From contig CM055618.1 in NCBI GenBank assembly GCA_029379385.1, forward strand, positions 13,216,134 through 13,280,133: DNA of 64,000 nucleotides, given 5' to 3'. The stretch is from Quillaja saponaria. Lineage: Eukaryota > Streptophyta > Magnoliopsida > Fabales > Quillajaceae. Position numbers and translations under genes: made by a program. Within the stretch, counting starts at the first letter, position 1. Each line of letters opens with the position of its first letter. Positions 12,435 to 22,302 of the stretch are shown here, piece after piece. Below the pieces are notes generated by a model. That model was not told the DNA's origin. It did no database searches and saw only the letters and a program-made list of their open reading frames with translations.

Positions 12435-13016
12435 ATCTGTGGTCTAGATATATGTATAACTAAAACGATACTCTACAAGAAAGAATCTCTCAGTCAGAAC
12501 CCTATCCTAGTCAGGCTTTTTTTCTCATTCTTTCTATTTGTTGCAAACTTTCTTTATCATCTTTTCTCATTGGCATGAGCAAATCACAAAATCTTTCTAG
12601 TACCTGCTATATGCCAATTCTGGTCACAACAAAGGACTATAATGTGAGGTGTTACTACAATATGTAATGTGGCCAAGTTGAGCTAGCTAGCACCAATACA
12701 AGATAAGTATCCGTCCGGACCACACATTACTTTACATTACAATATTACTAGCTAACTTAATTATTCTTCAGTAATTTCTCAACTCCTAGCATTACTAATC
12801 AAATTGTAACAAATGAAGTTAATCTTAGTTAAGAGTGCTGTCAAGCTAATGAACCCTTCTTAAAGATTTGATTCTTGCAGAAAACCTTTTAGTACCTCTG
12901 AAAAAGATTGAAAGGGACAGGTCAACATGCATACAGAGGAAAGATTGTCAGAAAAAGCTTGGGATTTCATGGCCACCCACTTCAACATTATTCTTTTCTC
13001 AGAATTCAGCCACAAT
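12435..13016. other. Divergent promoter interval of MIR395 pair 1
   Basis: This is non-coding DNA between the two upstream elements of the divergent pair. No further motif was established. A shared bidirectional promoter is inferred from the geometry. Confidence 0.45.
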
Positions 13017-13033
13017 CCTGGCTAGGTTCAATT
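13017..13033 (+). promoter_or_regulatory. UPE-box-like element of MIR395 copy 2
   Basis: The plus strand reads cctgGCTAGGTTCAATT, 171 bp before the hairpin. It is the closest of the six to the reverse complement of the UPE-box (TGTCTAGATTCAATG), differing at two positions over about 15. Confidence 0.65.
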
Positions 13034-13123
13034 AGGGCAATGTTGTGTATGGGAATTTTTCTCTATCTGAAATGGCTAACACACCTTAAAAGGTATCAAA
13101 TCTTGAAGTGCATGGAGAACCTT

Positions 13124-13134
13124 CAATATAATAG
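13124..13134 (+). promoter_or_regulatory. TATA-like box for MIR395 copy 2
   Basis: CAATATAATAG lies 70 bp before the stem. The same TATAATAG string occurs at the same distance before copy 4. Confidence 0.45.
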
Positions 13135-13203
13135 TATGTCTAATTTTCTGTGCATAATGTCTTAATTAGCTCTTACCAAGAAACCAAAGAGAGAGAGCAG
13201 AGT

Positions 13204-13297
13204 CATCTGTCCCCTGGAGTTTTCCAGAACACGTCATTGGGGTTAGTAGTTAAACACTACCCTACTGAAGTGTTTAGGGGGAACTTTGGGTGTCACG
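13204..13297 (+). ncRNA. MIR395: MIR395 precursor 2 (plus strand, variant mature)
   Basis: The 5' arm is 'tgtcccctggagttttccag...cgtcattg' and the 3' arm is 'ctactgaagtgtttaggggg'. The presumed mature RNA at 13265-13286 is CTGAAGTGTTTAGGGGGAACTT. Compared with canonical miR395 an extra A is inserted after TGTTT, and the 3' end is TT rather than TC. The 5' arm is also more diverged than in the other copies (gttttccagaacacg), so pairing is weaker. This may be a decaying copy or one producing a 22-nt variant with a bulge against normal targets. The upstream element at 13017 and TATA-like box at 13124 are retained. Confidence 0.8.
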
Positions 13298-14664
13298 TGA
13301 CATGAACATACAACAAACCAAGCTTTAGTGACTGCTCTTCCCATCCATAAAATCAATGTGATGATTAATGACCTGGCTGTCTTAATTTATATATATATTT
13401 GTATCTTCTACTTGCATTGTGTTGTGGTTTCAGTGATCTTGAAATGCCATTGAAAAGCTGAAACATATATATTGATCACAGGAGTGTCTAATTAAGCACT
13501 TTGTATACTCAGGAGCTATGCAATTGCTTAGTTTTCCTTTGCTTATTTTATGCCTCCTAAAATCTAATTTTTGTCAACAACTTGATGCCTATTCCTATAA
13601 TCAATGGAAATTTCAGGTTTTTTCTTTTTGTCTCTTTACATGGTTTCTTCTCCTCTTGAACAACAAATATGCCTTTTATGGCCAGCTGCAATCAAATCAA
13701 TGTCACAGTATGAAGGCTCTAAATTAAATTTGGTTTGCAGAATTAGCATGATGGTGCATTAACTGGACATTGGTTTTCGGTTATATGGAGAAGTGTGTAG
13801 CCTTACAAGAGCGCAAAGATGGGAATGGTGAACTATCTTCTTAATTAGTTACATGTAAAACAGACTACCTCTGAGGCTCTGATAGGTGCTCCAATTTCAC
13901 ATTTCGTGTCTATTATTTTAGTGGATGTTTCAGTTAAAAAATATATATATACTATTATTTTGAAAAATAGAATGTAAATAATAGTAAGATGGTGAGATCA
14001 GATTACTTCATCCTAAATCTAACAAACAATTATAAATTATATCAAATTTATTTATTTTAGATTTTGGATAAATAAATGTTGAGAAAAATTAATTTAGGAG
14101 GACCTAGTGTTATATATATATATTATGGGACCAAAATGAAAGTAGAATTTAGAAGTTGCAAAATAACTACATATTATGAATTTAATGCTAATATTCCATT
14201 TAGCTCTAACTTAAAAATAAAATAAAAATTGTATCAATATAAATATAAATAAACAAAAATTAAATTTAATATAAGTTAAGACATCATATATATATATTTA
14301 TATACATTCATCAAGCATTAATACTTGTCTTGTTCTATATTATTTAGTTATAAATAATTTTGATGAAGAAATAGACAGTAAAGTCCATAATCTTTAGAAG
14401 ACTTTCTGATAATATTCCAGATTTAAAAAACAACTTCCAAAAAAAAAAAAAAAAGTGATTGTTGGTATGTAGAGATTATCCATAGCAGCTGGCAGGTGGG
14501 GAATATCACACCGCCTCTCCAGTCAGTGGTGTTAAATTTTTGTCCTAAAACAACCTTAAAACCCTTATACATAAAAGAAACATAAAACTATTATATCAAA
14601 TTTTTGTCTTAATTTATTTTTAAAAGAGGAGAACATCATAAGAATTTTTTGGCTTTTATAATAA
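13298..14664. other. Non-coding DNA between MIR395 pair 1 and the Helitrons
   Basis: AT-rich, with short (TA)n tracts (for example 14112-14126) and an A15 run near 14440. No gene or transposon end was recognised. Confidence 0.45.
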
Positions 14665-14889
14665 CTAGTTACATTGCATGCGCATGTGGGAATGCTCAGG
14701 AACTCTTTTATTATAAATAAAATATAATTTTTTAATAACTAATTGTTAAAAAAAAATATTAAGTATTTTAATTTTGGTTCTAGAATAAATGAATTAGTAG
14801 AATAGTGAGACGATGAGATTATGAAATTTTAATATTAAAAATATTACTAAAAGCTAGAGGACACAATTATGACTTTAGTATAGTTTAGA
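14665..14889 (-). mobile_element. Non-autonomous Helitron-like element, copy A
   Basis: On the minus strand the element starts TCTAAACTATACTAAAGTC, ends CTAG followed by host T, and has a palindromic CATGCGCATG just inside the 3' end. This is the Helitron signature (5' TC, 3' hairpin then CTRR, insertion between A and T, no target duplication). It has no coding capacity. The next copy abuts it directly. Confidence 0.65.
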
Positions 14890-15278
14890 CTAGGTACATT
14901 GCACGGGCATATGCGAATGTTCAGGAACTCTTTTATTGTTAATAAAATATAATTTATTAATAATTAATTGTTAAAAAAATTATTAAGTATTTTAATTTTG
15001 CTTTTAGAATACATGAATCAGTAAAATAGTGAGACGATGAGGATGTAGGTAGTTATTATACTTTATTTTTTAAAACTAATATTTTTTGATGCTTGTGTTG
15101 AGATAAATGAGGAATTGATATTAGATGGTGGAAGAGTGAGTAATTTTTTAAATTTATTTATGTTTTAAATTTTTCATTAAAGACTTGGTTTTATCTCTTT
15201 TTTATTTTATGAAATTTAAATATTGAAAATATTACTAAAAGCCAGAGAGCACTATTCTGACTTTTAGTATAATATAGA
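14890..15278 (-). mobile_element. Non-autonomous Helitron-like element, copy B
   Basis: This has the same ends as copy A: minus strand 5' TCTATATTATACTAAAAGTC and 3' '...gcccgtgcaatgtacCTAG'. The inner sequences 'aggaactcttttatt', 'aagtattttaattttg' and 'aatattactaaaag' are shared with copy A. It is about 165 bp longer, with extra internal DNA near 15045-15190. The 5' end is ambiguous by up to 12 bp because of a TATAGA repeat. Confidence 0.65.
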
Positions 15279-16777
15279 TATAGATATAGACTATAAATAC
15301 AAGTTGGTAATTTTTGTGTTAGTCACTAAGCTTTTAATAGTTTTTATGTGTTTCAACATAAATCGTTTTTTCTTTGTTGCGATTCATGTGTTAAGAATAA
15401 TTTAAAATAAATCATTTAAGATCTTGGACAATTTATGTCTGAATACGATTTTACTTACTAAGTTAGTATTTTTTTTCTCTTAATTTTTGAGAAATAATTT
15501 TTTTTTTTAGCAGTAAGTATGTCTAGACGAAATTTTGGTTGGGTATATCTAGACGAAATTTTACTCTCATAGTCTCCAATGCATTAGATTTCAAACCTTA
15601 AAAGTTAATGAATCAGACACACATTCTTGACCACCAGTTATATATATATATATATTAATATTTTTAACACAGACATTGCACAGTTAGTCTTATTTTTATA
15701 ATATTTATTTATTTATAAATAAATAAATTATTATTCTTAATCTAAAAGTTATATGAATCCTAAAACTACAACATGTTGAGCAATATTTTATAACTAAATA
15801 TAATTAAAAATTAGAAAAATGATTTTATAAGAGTGAGAGAAACTGTCAAAACAGTTAAATAAAATGAAGTTTTGTAAATTAATTGGGAGGGAAATTATGG
15901 AGAAATTTTGATTTTATAAGAACATATAAAATCTCAAAATTTTATATTAAAATTTCTTGTTTTCTAATAATCTTAAATATATCTTTTACAACCACAATTT
16001 TCTGCAATGTATATCATGAGCATAAATAATTAAGAAAACAATTATAAAACTATTTGGAACTTATTAAAAAAATAATAATTCAATTACATCACTCGTATAA
16101 TATACTACAATAGAAAACCCCAAATTCAGCAATATTACAACTTGAATCACACTAAAGCAGAGAAACAACTTACAATAAGATTTGAACCCATTAGATTTTC
16201 AACATCGCCTCCTTCAGTTGAGTTAAGAACGCATCATCCAAAAAAAAATTAAAGATTGACATCGAAATTAAGGAATCAGTTTTCAAAGACAACATCATTT
16301 TGTTTTATTTTTTAAGTTAGGAAAAAAAAAAAAAAAAAATTTGACTAAAGTTTCACCATTGAACAGATTTTTAGGATTGAAATAGCTTGAAAACACTTTT
16401 GACAAAGCTGGCTCCAGAGTTCAGACCAAGTCTTGAAATGCAGGCTGCAGCTGACTGTGTAGTCTGGTATTGCATAGCTAGCTAGGAGAACCTGTAAAGC
16501 ATCAAAAGCTAAAGAAAATTGATATTCGGCATATTGCTTCTAAGTCTTCTAGAGACTGTTCGTGTGAGTTGTGTAAGAGTAATGCCAATAATTGTTTTCT
16601 AAATAAAATGAGTTGAATTGTAACTCACGAAAGATGCCCATCGGTTCAACTGGTAAAAATTTGTTCCAAAAAGTTGAGAACTAATTCTGCATTCAAATGG
16701 ATACCTTATAAGAAAGAATATAGAAGGTATATCATGTTGTGTAGCTCATCGCAATAAATAAATAACCCTTAAACCTA
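15279..16777. other. AT-rich non-coding DNA
   Basis: No gene was recognised. A homopolymer A19 run occurs at about 16322-16340. A small direct repeat 'tctagacgaaattttg' occurs near 15510-15560. Confidence 0.45.
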
Positions 16778-16872
16778 TCAAATGCCACCAGGGGTTCCCC
16801 CAAACACTTCAGTAAGGAAGGCTATATATCCTCCTCAATGAAGTGTTTGAGGGAACTCTAGGTAGAACCAGA
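16778..16872 (-). ncRNA. MIR395: MIR395 precursor 3 (minus strand)
   Basis: On the minus strand the 5' arm is 'gagttccctcaaacacttcatt', the loop is about 35 nt, and the 3' arm mature is CTGAAGTGTTTGGGGGAACCC (plus 16792-16812). It differs from canonical miR395 only at position 20 (C for U), outside the seed and cleavage region. The lower stem is conserved with copies 1 and 5. A TATA box (16945-16954) is 73 bp upstream and the CTAGATTCA element (17033-17046) is 161 bp upstream. It is paired divergently with copy 4. Confidence 0.92.
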
Positions 16873-16944
16873 CGAACCTTTCACATCTACTTTAATTATT
16901 TTCCTTCTTTTTGCTTGGTATGCAATTCATGGCACTGGTTCTCA

Positions 16945-16954
16945 CTATTTATAC
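16945..16954 (-). promoter_or_regulatory. TATA box of MIR395 copy 3
   Basis: The minus strand reads GTATAAATAG, a strong plant TATA box, 73 bp upstream of the stem. Confidence 0.65.
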
Positions 16955-17032
16955 TGAATTATGCTCTTTGAATTTTGCTGCAATTATCGTTTTTGTTCAT
17001 CAAGAGTGTAAGAAGACTAGAGCTGTAAGGCA

Positions 17033-17046
17033 GTGAATCTAGACGC
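17033..17046 (-). promoter_or_regulatory. UPE-box-like element of MIR395 copy 3
   Basis: The plus strand reads GTGAATCTAGACGC. The 10-mer TGAATCTAGAC is an exact match to the UPE-box half-site. It lies 161 bp before the hairpin. Confidence 0.7.
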
Positions 17047-17315
17047 AAGATTGGTGTAGAGGGAACTTTGAGATTTGAGAATATTAGTTTAGATAGCCGC
17101 CTTCGAGTGTCCACATGCACTATTCTGCTGTCTTTGCCATGTTCTGTCCAAGAATATATCCTTTTCAGCTTTCTCTATTGTATACAAACAAATGCTAACT
17201 GGAATTTAGTATATGAAAGTGTGTGAACTGAAGTCAAATCACCGAAAGGGCCCGTGATGTGGTGATGCATACATAAAAACATGATTGTGTTTGGAACTGC
17301 GCTCTTGCCTAACAT
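17047..17315. other. Divergent promoter core of MIR395 pair 2
   Basis: Only about 270 bp separate the two inward elements of this pair, the shortest of the three. No coding potential. Confidence 0.45.
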
Positions 17316-17330
17316 CCTGACCAGGTTCAG
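17316..17330 (+). promoter_or_regulatory. UPE-box-like element of MIR395 copy 4
   Basis: CCTGACCAGGTTCAG, 153 bp before the hairpin; it shares CCAGGTTCA with copy 6 and matches the family consensus CTAGRTTCA with one change. Confidence 0.6.
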
Positions 17331-17402
17331 TTTTAAAAATTTCATCATTTACATGAGATATTTTTACCTTTTTATCATGTGTTTGGACATGCATGAATCT
17401 CA

Positions 17403-17412
17403 TTTATAATAG
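17403..17412 (+). promoter_or_regulatory. TATA-like box of MIR395 copy 4
   Basis: TTTATAATAG lies 71 bp before the stem, in the same place as in copy 2. Confidence 0.5.
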
Positions 17413-17482
17413 AAGCATACTATGTAGTGCTTAACTAAGATTACAAGTTTTATATATTTAAGCCAGTCGAAGGAAATGCTAG

Positions 17483-17577
17483 CTGTCTCCTGAAGTTCCT
17501 CTGAACACTTCACTGGGGCCATTCTAATAGCTTTTAATCTTACTTCAATGAAGTGTTTGGGGGAACTTTGGGTGCCA
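17483..17577 (+). ncRNA. MIR395: MIR395 precursor 4 (plus strand)
   Basis: The 5' arm is 'gaagttcctctgaacacttcactg'; the loop is about 35 nt. The 3' arm mature at 17548-17568 is ATGAAGTGTTTGGGGGAACTT, which is canonical except for the first base (A for C) and last base (T for C). A 5'-A could shift AGO loading from the usual 5'-C or 5'-U preferences. Flanking stem 'tgtctcct' and 'tgggtgcca' match the other copies. Confidence 0.9.
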
Positions 17578-18050
17578 ACTAACATTGTTTATTTGAATTC
17601 TGGGTCACCTTAATTATCAGTATTTCATTTTAACAGGGTTTCTTCATTTTTGTATTTCATTCACTACTATTCCTTTTACAAGACTTTTATCTCATTACCC
17701 ACTTGGAATTCATAGTTATTGCACAACAATGGGTAATAAGAACTTGGATTCTGTACACAAGTCATAGCTAGCTAATGTAACTCTATCAACTAGTTAGATT
17801 GCCTTCTGTTTTCCACACATTCTGCTTCCCCAAATAAGGGTTGAGTAAATATATTCTGCAAAACCTGATTCTATCAATTTCAATCTCAGTTTAAGCATGC
17901 TACATTTGACAACAGTTGATCCAAAGAAATAGTGCAATCTATTAATTGATCTGTACTCTTTTCTCATGAAGACCATTAGTCTCCTGTTGTTTCGATTATT
18001 GAAGAAGTAAATTTGTAATGGAAACACTAAGTTACATGGTTAATATGTAG
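17578..18050. other. Interval between MIR395 copy 4 and the F-box gene
   Basis: Presumed 3' ends of the MIR395 transcript (+) and the F-box gene (-), which converge here. No further coding exon was recognised. Confidence 0.4.
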
Positions 18051-20139
18051 TTACAGAATCAGCAATTCCACTGGTGAACAAACTTCTCTAGCTAGATGCT
18101 CATATATATTCAGTCTCCCAACAGTATTCCAGGTGGCACAGGCTTCTAGAATATCCCATTTTCCATTACCATGGTATAGTCTTGGACGTGGATCGATTAC
18201 CATCTTGGCAAGTGACTGTGAACTGTTTAGAAGATAGATTGCAAGCTCGATCTCACTCAGGCAACCATGTGTGCCAGTTATCACCACTTTCTTCAAATGA
18301 TCATGGAGGCAACTGGAACTGGGTGTCCGAGTTATCTCTTTTGGTTCTTCAACATACTCATAGGCTCTTAGCTGCAATACAAGTTAGTAGTAGTGTTAAA
18401 GACAAGAATTAATGTGTGATAAAGCTACTTTCTTCCTTTTGTACAACGAATAAAAAATCTTTCAAAATTAAAGTCATTTTCAGGTTTTCCTATATCCCTG
18501 CTGTATACATTCTATATAATATTAAACGTATGCATATGCATAGTAAGCATTAGGCAAAGATGATAAGTTATATGCCTTTTACTGAAAAGTGAAAAGATTA
18601 ATGATAAGTTGTACTTTCGACAATGACCTGGACAGTGCTTAATTACAGGTGTTTGTTTACAATTTAGAATATTATTTCAAACTACAAAAATAGTTGATCA
18701 TAAAAGTTCCTGTAACATTGACTAACTAAATGTTCTTTACCAAATTAACAATTAAAAGACCACTATACATGCACAACTATTCACAGAAATTTGCCTCTTA
18801 TGCACACATAAAATCTCCTTTAGTTCTTACAGAGTGACCGTTGACACTAACAGTAACTGCTGATTAGTGAATACTTACATGCAGCTCCAATATTTGGAGT
18901 GTTGGAGTTGCTTCAAGAACAGTTGCAATCCGGAAGAGATTATGTTTGCATTTGGGTATATCAAGTATTGATAGATGCTTAAGACGAGAAAATGTAGGAA
19001 AAGTAGTGAACAAAACCTGAAACAGTGAAGCAGTTAAAGCCAAAAGGAATAAGAAGTTGGATAATTGAAACCTCAAAATGGGAGTATGATAAAGTATTGT
19101 CAACCTCCACGGAACAGCTACTGCAGCTTAGAATCAGAGTCTCAAGCTGGGGAAGATCAGCCCGAAACGTAGAAAGAGGACAAACCACACTGTTAGTGGC
19201 TCTCGAAATAAATGCATGACTGAAAACTGTTTTTAGTCTTTGGACGTTACTAAACAAGAAGTCTATCATAAACCCTTTATATTCCAGTATCTCAAGATTG
19301 CTACCATTGAACTCAATTGCTTCCAGTTCATGGCAATCTTTCACACTCAGATACTTCAGCTGATTGCACAAGGGATGATTTATTTTCAGGTGATCCATGT
19401 TGTAGCATTGACAGAAACTCAACCATTCAAGCTGAGCACAATTAGATAACAAAGTATAGATGTGTTTCTCTGAGACCAAATCTACCTGATTGAGATCTAG
19501 AGATGTGAGTGTGCTGAAACCAAGGAAGTTAGACCTTCCTGGGGCCAGTTTACAGTAAGCTAAACGCAGACACTTCATGAATGACCTTAAGCCCCTTTCA
19601 CCCCCATAATCATCAAGGAGATGGCAAGGAAAATCATAGAGCTCACCATCATCGGGGACATGGAAAAAAGTATCTTCAAATAAACAAAGATCAATCTCTT
19701 CTACTTTTCTTGAAAAAGCAAAATCAATCCAATCATCAAGATGACTACCATACTTGTTGCACCGAAATGTGAAGTAAACCTTCAACTTATCAATCTTGAG
19801 GTCATCACCCAGATATAATAAGAACTGGTTGACAGAGTTTATGAAGGATAATTTTCTTTTCCATGAGATTATCAGTCTATGCAATTCTCCAATGTGGTAA
19901 GTACTTGTCTCAGACTCAGAGTAATCATTTTTATCAAGCATGTTATCAGCATCAAATGTCAGGTTAGTAAGAGAAGTAGTCCAAAGGTACCTCCATCTGG
20001 TTGAGAGCACACTGAACCCAACTGCTTCTCTAATTTTGAGTAATGACCAAATGGTGCTCAGAATACTATTGGGTAGTAGACTGATATGATCTTGATTGTC
20101 TTCCATGACCCTTTCTTTCTTCAGTTGGTGACCCTCCAT
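18051..20139 (-). CDS. F-box/LRR/FBD protein
   Basis: Three exons on the minus strand: 20139-19072, 19016-18879 and 18371-18051, all in phase 0 and giving 508 residues. Residues about 14-60 (DHISLLPNSILSTIWSLL...SVLSTRWRYLW) are an F-box that would bind SKP1/ASK in an SCF ubiquitin ligase. The middle holds irregular plant leucine-rich repeats (e.g. 'LTSLDLNQVDL', 'LKYLSVKDCHELEAIEF'). The C-terminal exon ('LKKVVITGTHGCLSEIELAIYLLNSSQSLAKMVI') is FBD-like. A second in-frame Met at codon 12 (RVMEDN) is an alternative start. Such genes form a very large, fast-evolving plant family; the substrate is unknown. It sits between MIR395 pairs 2 and 3, which probably reflects insertion or rearrangement within the cluster. 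Confidence 0.87.
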
Positions 20140-21360
20140 AACTATCTTCCTTAATTACAATCCCTTTTGGTGGTTCAATATAACAATGAGAATTTGCTGG
20201 TAGATCAAGGTTTAAAGCAAAGAAAGAAAAGCATATTTATAGGCGGAAAATAGAGAGTAAGCTCAGAAAGAATAACGGCATTTCCAAGGATAAAAATTTG
20301 TCTTCATCTTAAACATTCTTCTTCTTTAAGAAAAGTATATTTGGATATCAATTGTTCTATTGGAATCACAGAAGCTTTATCATATGGCCGGCCATAGCCA
20401 ATCTGTATATTTGTTCCTATCTAATTGGATATTGGTTGTACCTCACCAAATCAAGGTACAAATCTGTACAATTGTGTTCTTTATTTTATATTGTATATAG
20501 AAGAAGACATATCCTATCAGTCAAACTCAACAATTGGTAGACAATTTCAGAAAATATGTAGCAAAGATAGAAACTTTTCTTCTTGGATTATTTATGATTA
20601 CAGAGTAAAATATTGATAGAATGAGCCCTTTACACATTTAAGGAAAGGAGAGGAAGACCTCGTTCTTAACGAAGAGAATCAAGTTTAGAAACTTACAATG
20701 GGTAAGTGGTAGGTGAGACTTAGAGCTGTTCTGCGATAGCCAAGCCGTTTGAAGAACATTGTACTTTGCCATAATCGGAAAAAGATTTTGTGGGTTCTAG
20801 TTAGTCTTGTCCTCTTCATTGTTTCCAAATTCAATATTATGCTACCTAAAATTATTGTTAATCTGGGTAACTGGCCTAAATATGGTAAACCTTGTGATTT
20901 GTAAATGGGTTAAGCCCTTCTTTAAACCAAACCTTGCGAGTGGTTTTTATTGGGCATGTAAACTTTGACAGCCTAATCCTCAGTTGACAGGGGATGGTTG
21001 CTGTGGACAAGAGAGAAGTTTGGAATTGTAGCCCAGTCTGCTTTGCCCTTTTCCTGAGCTGCTACGCCTTATATGTTCTTTTTTTTCAGTCCTTCATGAA
21101 ATATTCACGTTAATTACATGTATTATATGTTTAGCCCCGACACTTAAGGAAATATACTAAGAGAAAAAAAATTAAGAAATAAAATCTCACTATAGTCGAT
21201 AGTCGATGAATGGTTGAAACTAGAATGTTGTATCTTTTGCAATTAGAGATTGAATGCACAACAGTAGTTTTTTCTCAAACTACTTGGAACTGAGCATTTG
21301 CAGTTGGAGGGCAAACTGTCAACAAATGTGATGCCATCCTTGTCATTTACATATATATCA
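20140..21360. other. F-box gene upstream region and non-coding DNA
   Basis: The minus-strand TATA-like 'tataaatatgc' (about 20229-20243) may be the F-box core promoter. No other gene was recognised up to the MIR395 hairpin. Confidence 0.4.
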
Positions 21361-21457
21361 AATAGCACCAAGAGTTCCCCCAAACACTTCACTAGGGATG
21401 CTTAAAAAAGAATATAAAGCCCCTAATGAAGTGGATAAGGAAACTCTAGGGGACAAT
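21361..21457 (-). ncRNA. MIR395: MIR395 precursor 5 (minus strand)
   Basis: On the minus strand the 5' arm is 'gagtttccttatccacttcatt' and the 3' arm mature is GTGAAGTGTTTGGGGGAACTC (plus 21372-21392). It is canonical apart from the first base (G), a variant I recall from other plants. The 5' arm has diverged ('ccttatccactt' against 'cccttgaacactt'), which adds mismatches to the duplex. A TATA box (21527-21534) and upstream element (21634-21646) are in the conserved places. Confidence 0.88.
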
Positions 21458-21526
21458 TAATATGATCTCCACAAGTTTTATAGCTACTTCTTGGTTAGGT
21501 TATAGCTACAAGGTAATACTGGCCAG

Positions 21527-21534
21527 TATTTATA
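21527..21534 (-). promoter_or_regulatory. TATA box of MIR395 copy 5
   Basis: The minus strand reads TATAAATA, 70 bp upstream of the stem. Confidence 0.6.
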
Positions 21535-21633
21535 GTGCATGCCTCTTTGGGTTGTTCCAGCATATGCTGGCCTTAGTTAGTTCTACAATTTAACTCACTA
21601 GGAAAGAAATCTGCAAGAATTGACAGGAAAGCA

Positions 21634-21646
21634 ATGAACCCAGACG
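21634..21646 (-). promoter_or_regulatory. UPE-box-like element of MIR395 copy 5
   Basis: The plus strand reads ATGAACCCAGACG, 177 bp before the hairpin; one base (CCC for CCT/TCT) departs from the other two minus-strand copies. Confidence 0.55.
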
Positions 21647-22125
21647 AAATTGAGTACAATATAAACAAATATACCAAGTGCAAATCTGTTATTTCTTTTC
21701 ACTTTATATTCTCTCACTTCTTAGTCTTTTTGCATTGACACAACACATCAATGGACCATCTAGATTCTGGTATACTTTTGTACCCAATTGAAATCACAAA
21801 AAGGATTTGTCCAGTTTTTCTACTAGAGGAGAATTAAAGTTTGCCAAGTTGATGGGCAATGAAATTTAGTGTCTGGCTCACACAATTGCTCAATCCCACT
21901 TATACCTGAAAAAACCAAAATTCATTTTTGTTAAGAATGTAGATGATATACTAATGCATTCCAAAACCAGTTCAATTAACAGGGAAGTTAAAAACTAATG
22001 CTTCTTAAACCAAAAATTTGATAAGATGGACATGTTGAAAAGATAAGCCTTTGGTTACACAAGGATGGAAACCTTTCGGTCACTCAATTCTGAATTATTC
22101 TTCAACATTCATCTTGCCTATTACT
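21647..22125. other. Divergent promoter interval of MIR395 pair 3
   Basis: About 480 bp of non-coding DNA between the two elements of the pair; no coding exon seen. Confidence 0.45.
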
Positions 22126-22139
22126 CTGACCAGGTTCAA
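22126..22139 (+). promoter_or_regulatory. UPE-box-like element of MIR395 copy 6
   Basis: CTGACCAGGTTCAA, 164 bp before the hairpin and almost identical to the copy 4 element. Confidence 0.6.
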
Positions 22140-22251
22140 CTATATATTGTCAATTTCAAAATCCTTCTTTCTCATCTCTAATTGTGCTCGAGTCTTGCTC
22201 TACGTGTCCATCATATCCTCAGGCCTGTGAAGGAATACAAAGAATTTTCAT

Positions 22252-22260
22252 TATAAATAG
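22252..22260 (+). promoter_or_regulatory. TATA box of MIR395 copy 6
   Basis: TATAAATAG, 43 bp before the stem. Confidence 0.65.
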
Positions 22261-22302
22261 TTGGTTTGCTAATTGCTGGCTTGCCATGACATAAAACTGA
22301 AG

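Noticed and set aside
12908..13165. An 85-residue plus-strand frame before MIR395 copy 2
   Set aside because: It overlaps the conserved promoter element and TATA-like box and has no homology I recognise.
16621..16680. Possible tRNA-like 'ggttcaactggta'
   Set aside because: Only a GTTCAA-like string; no cloverleaf arms or acceptor stem could be paired.
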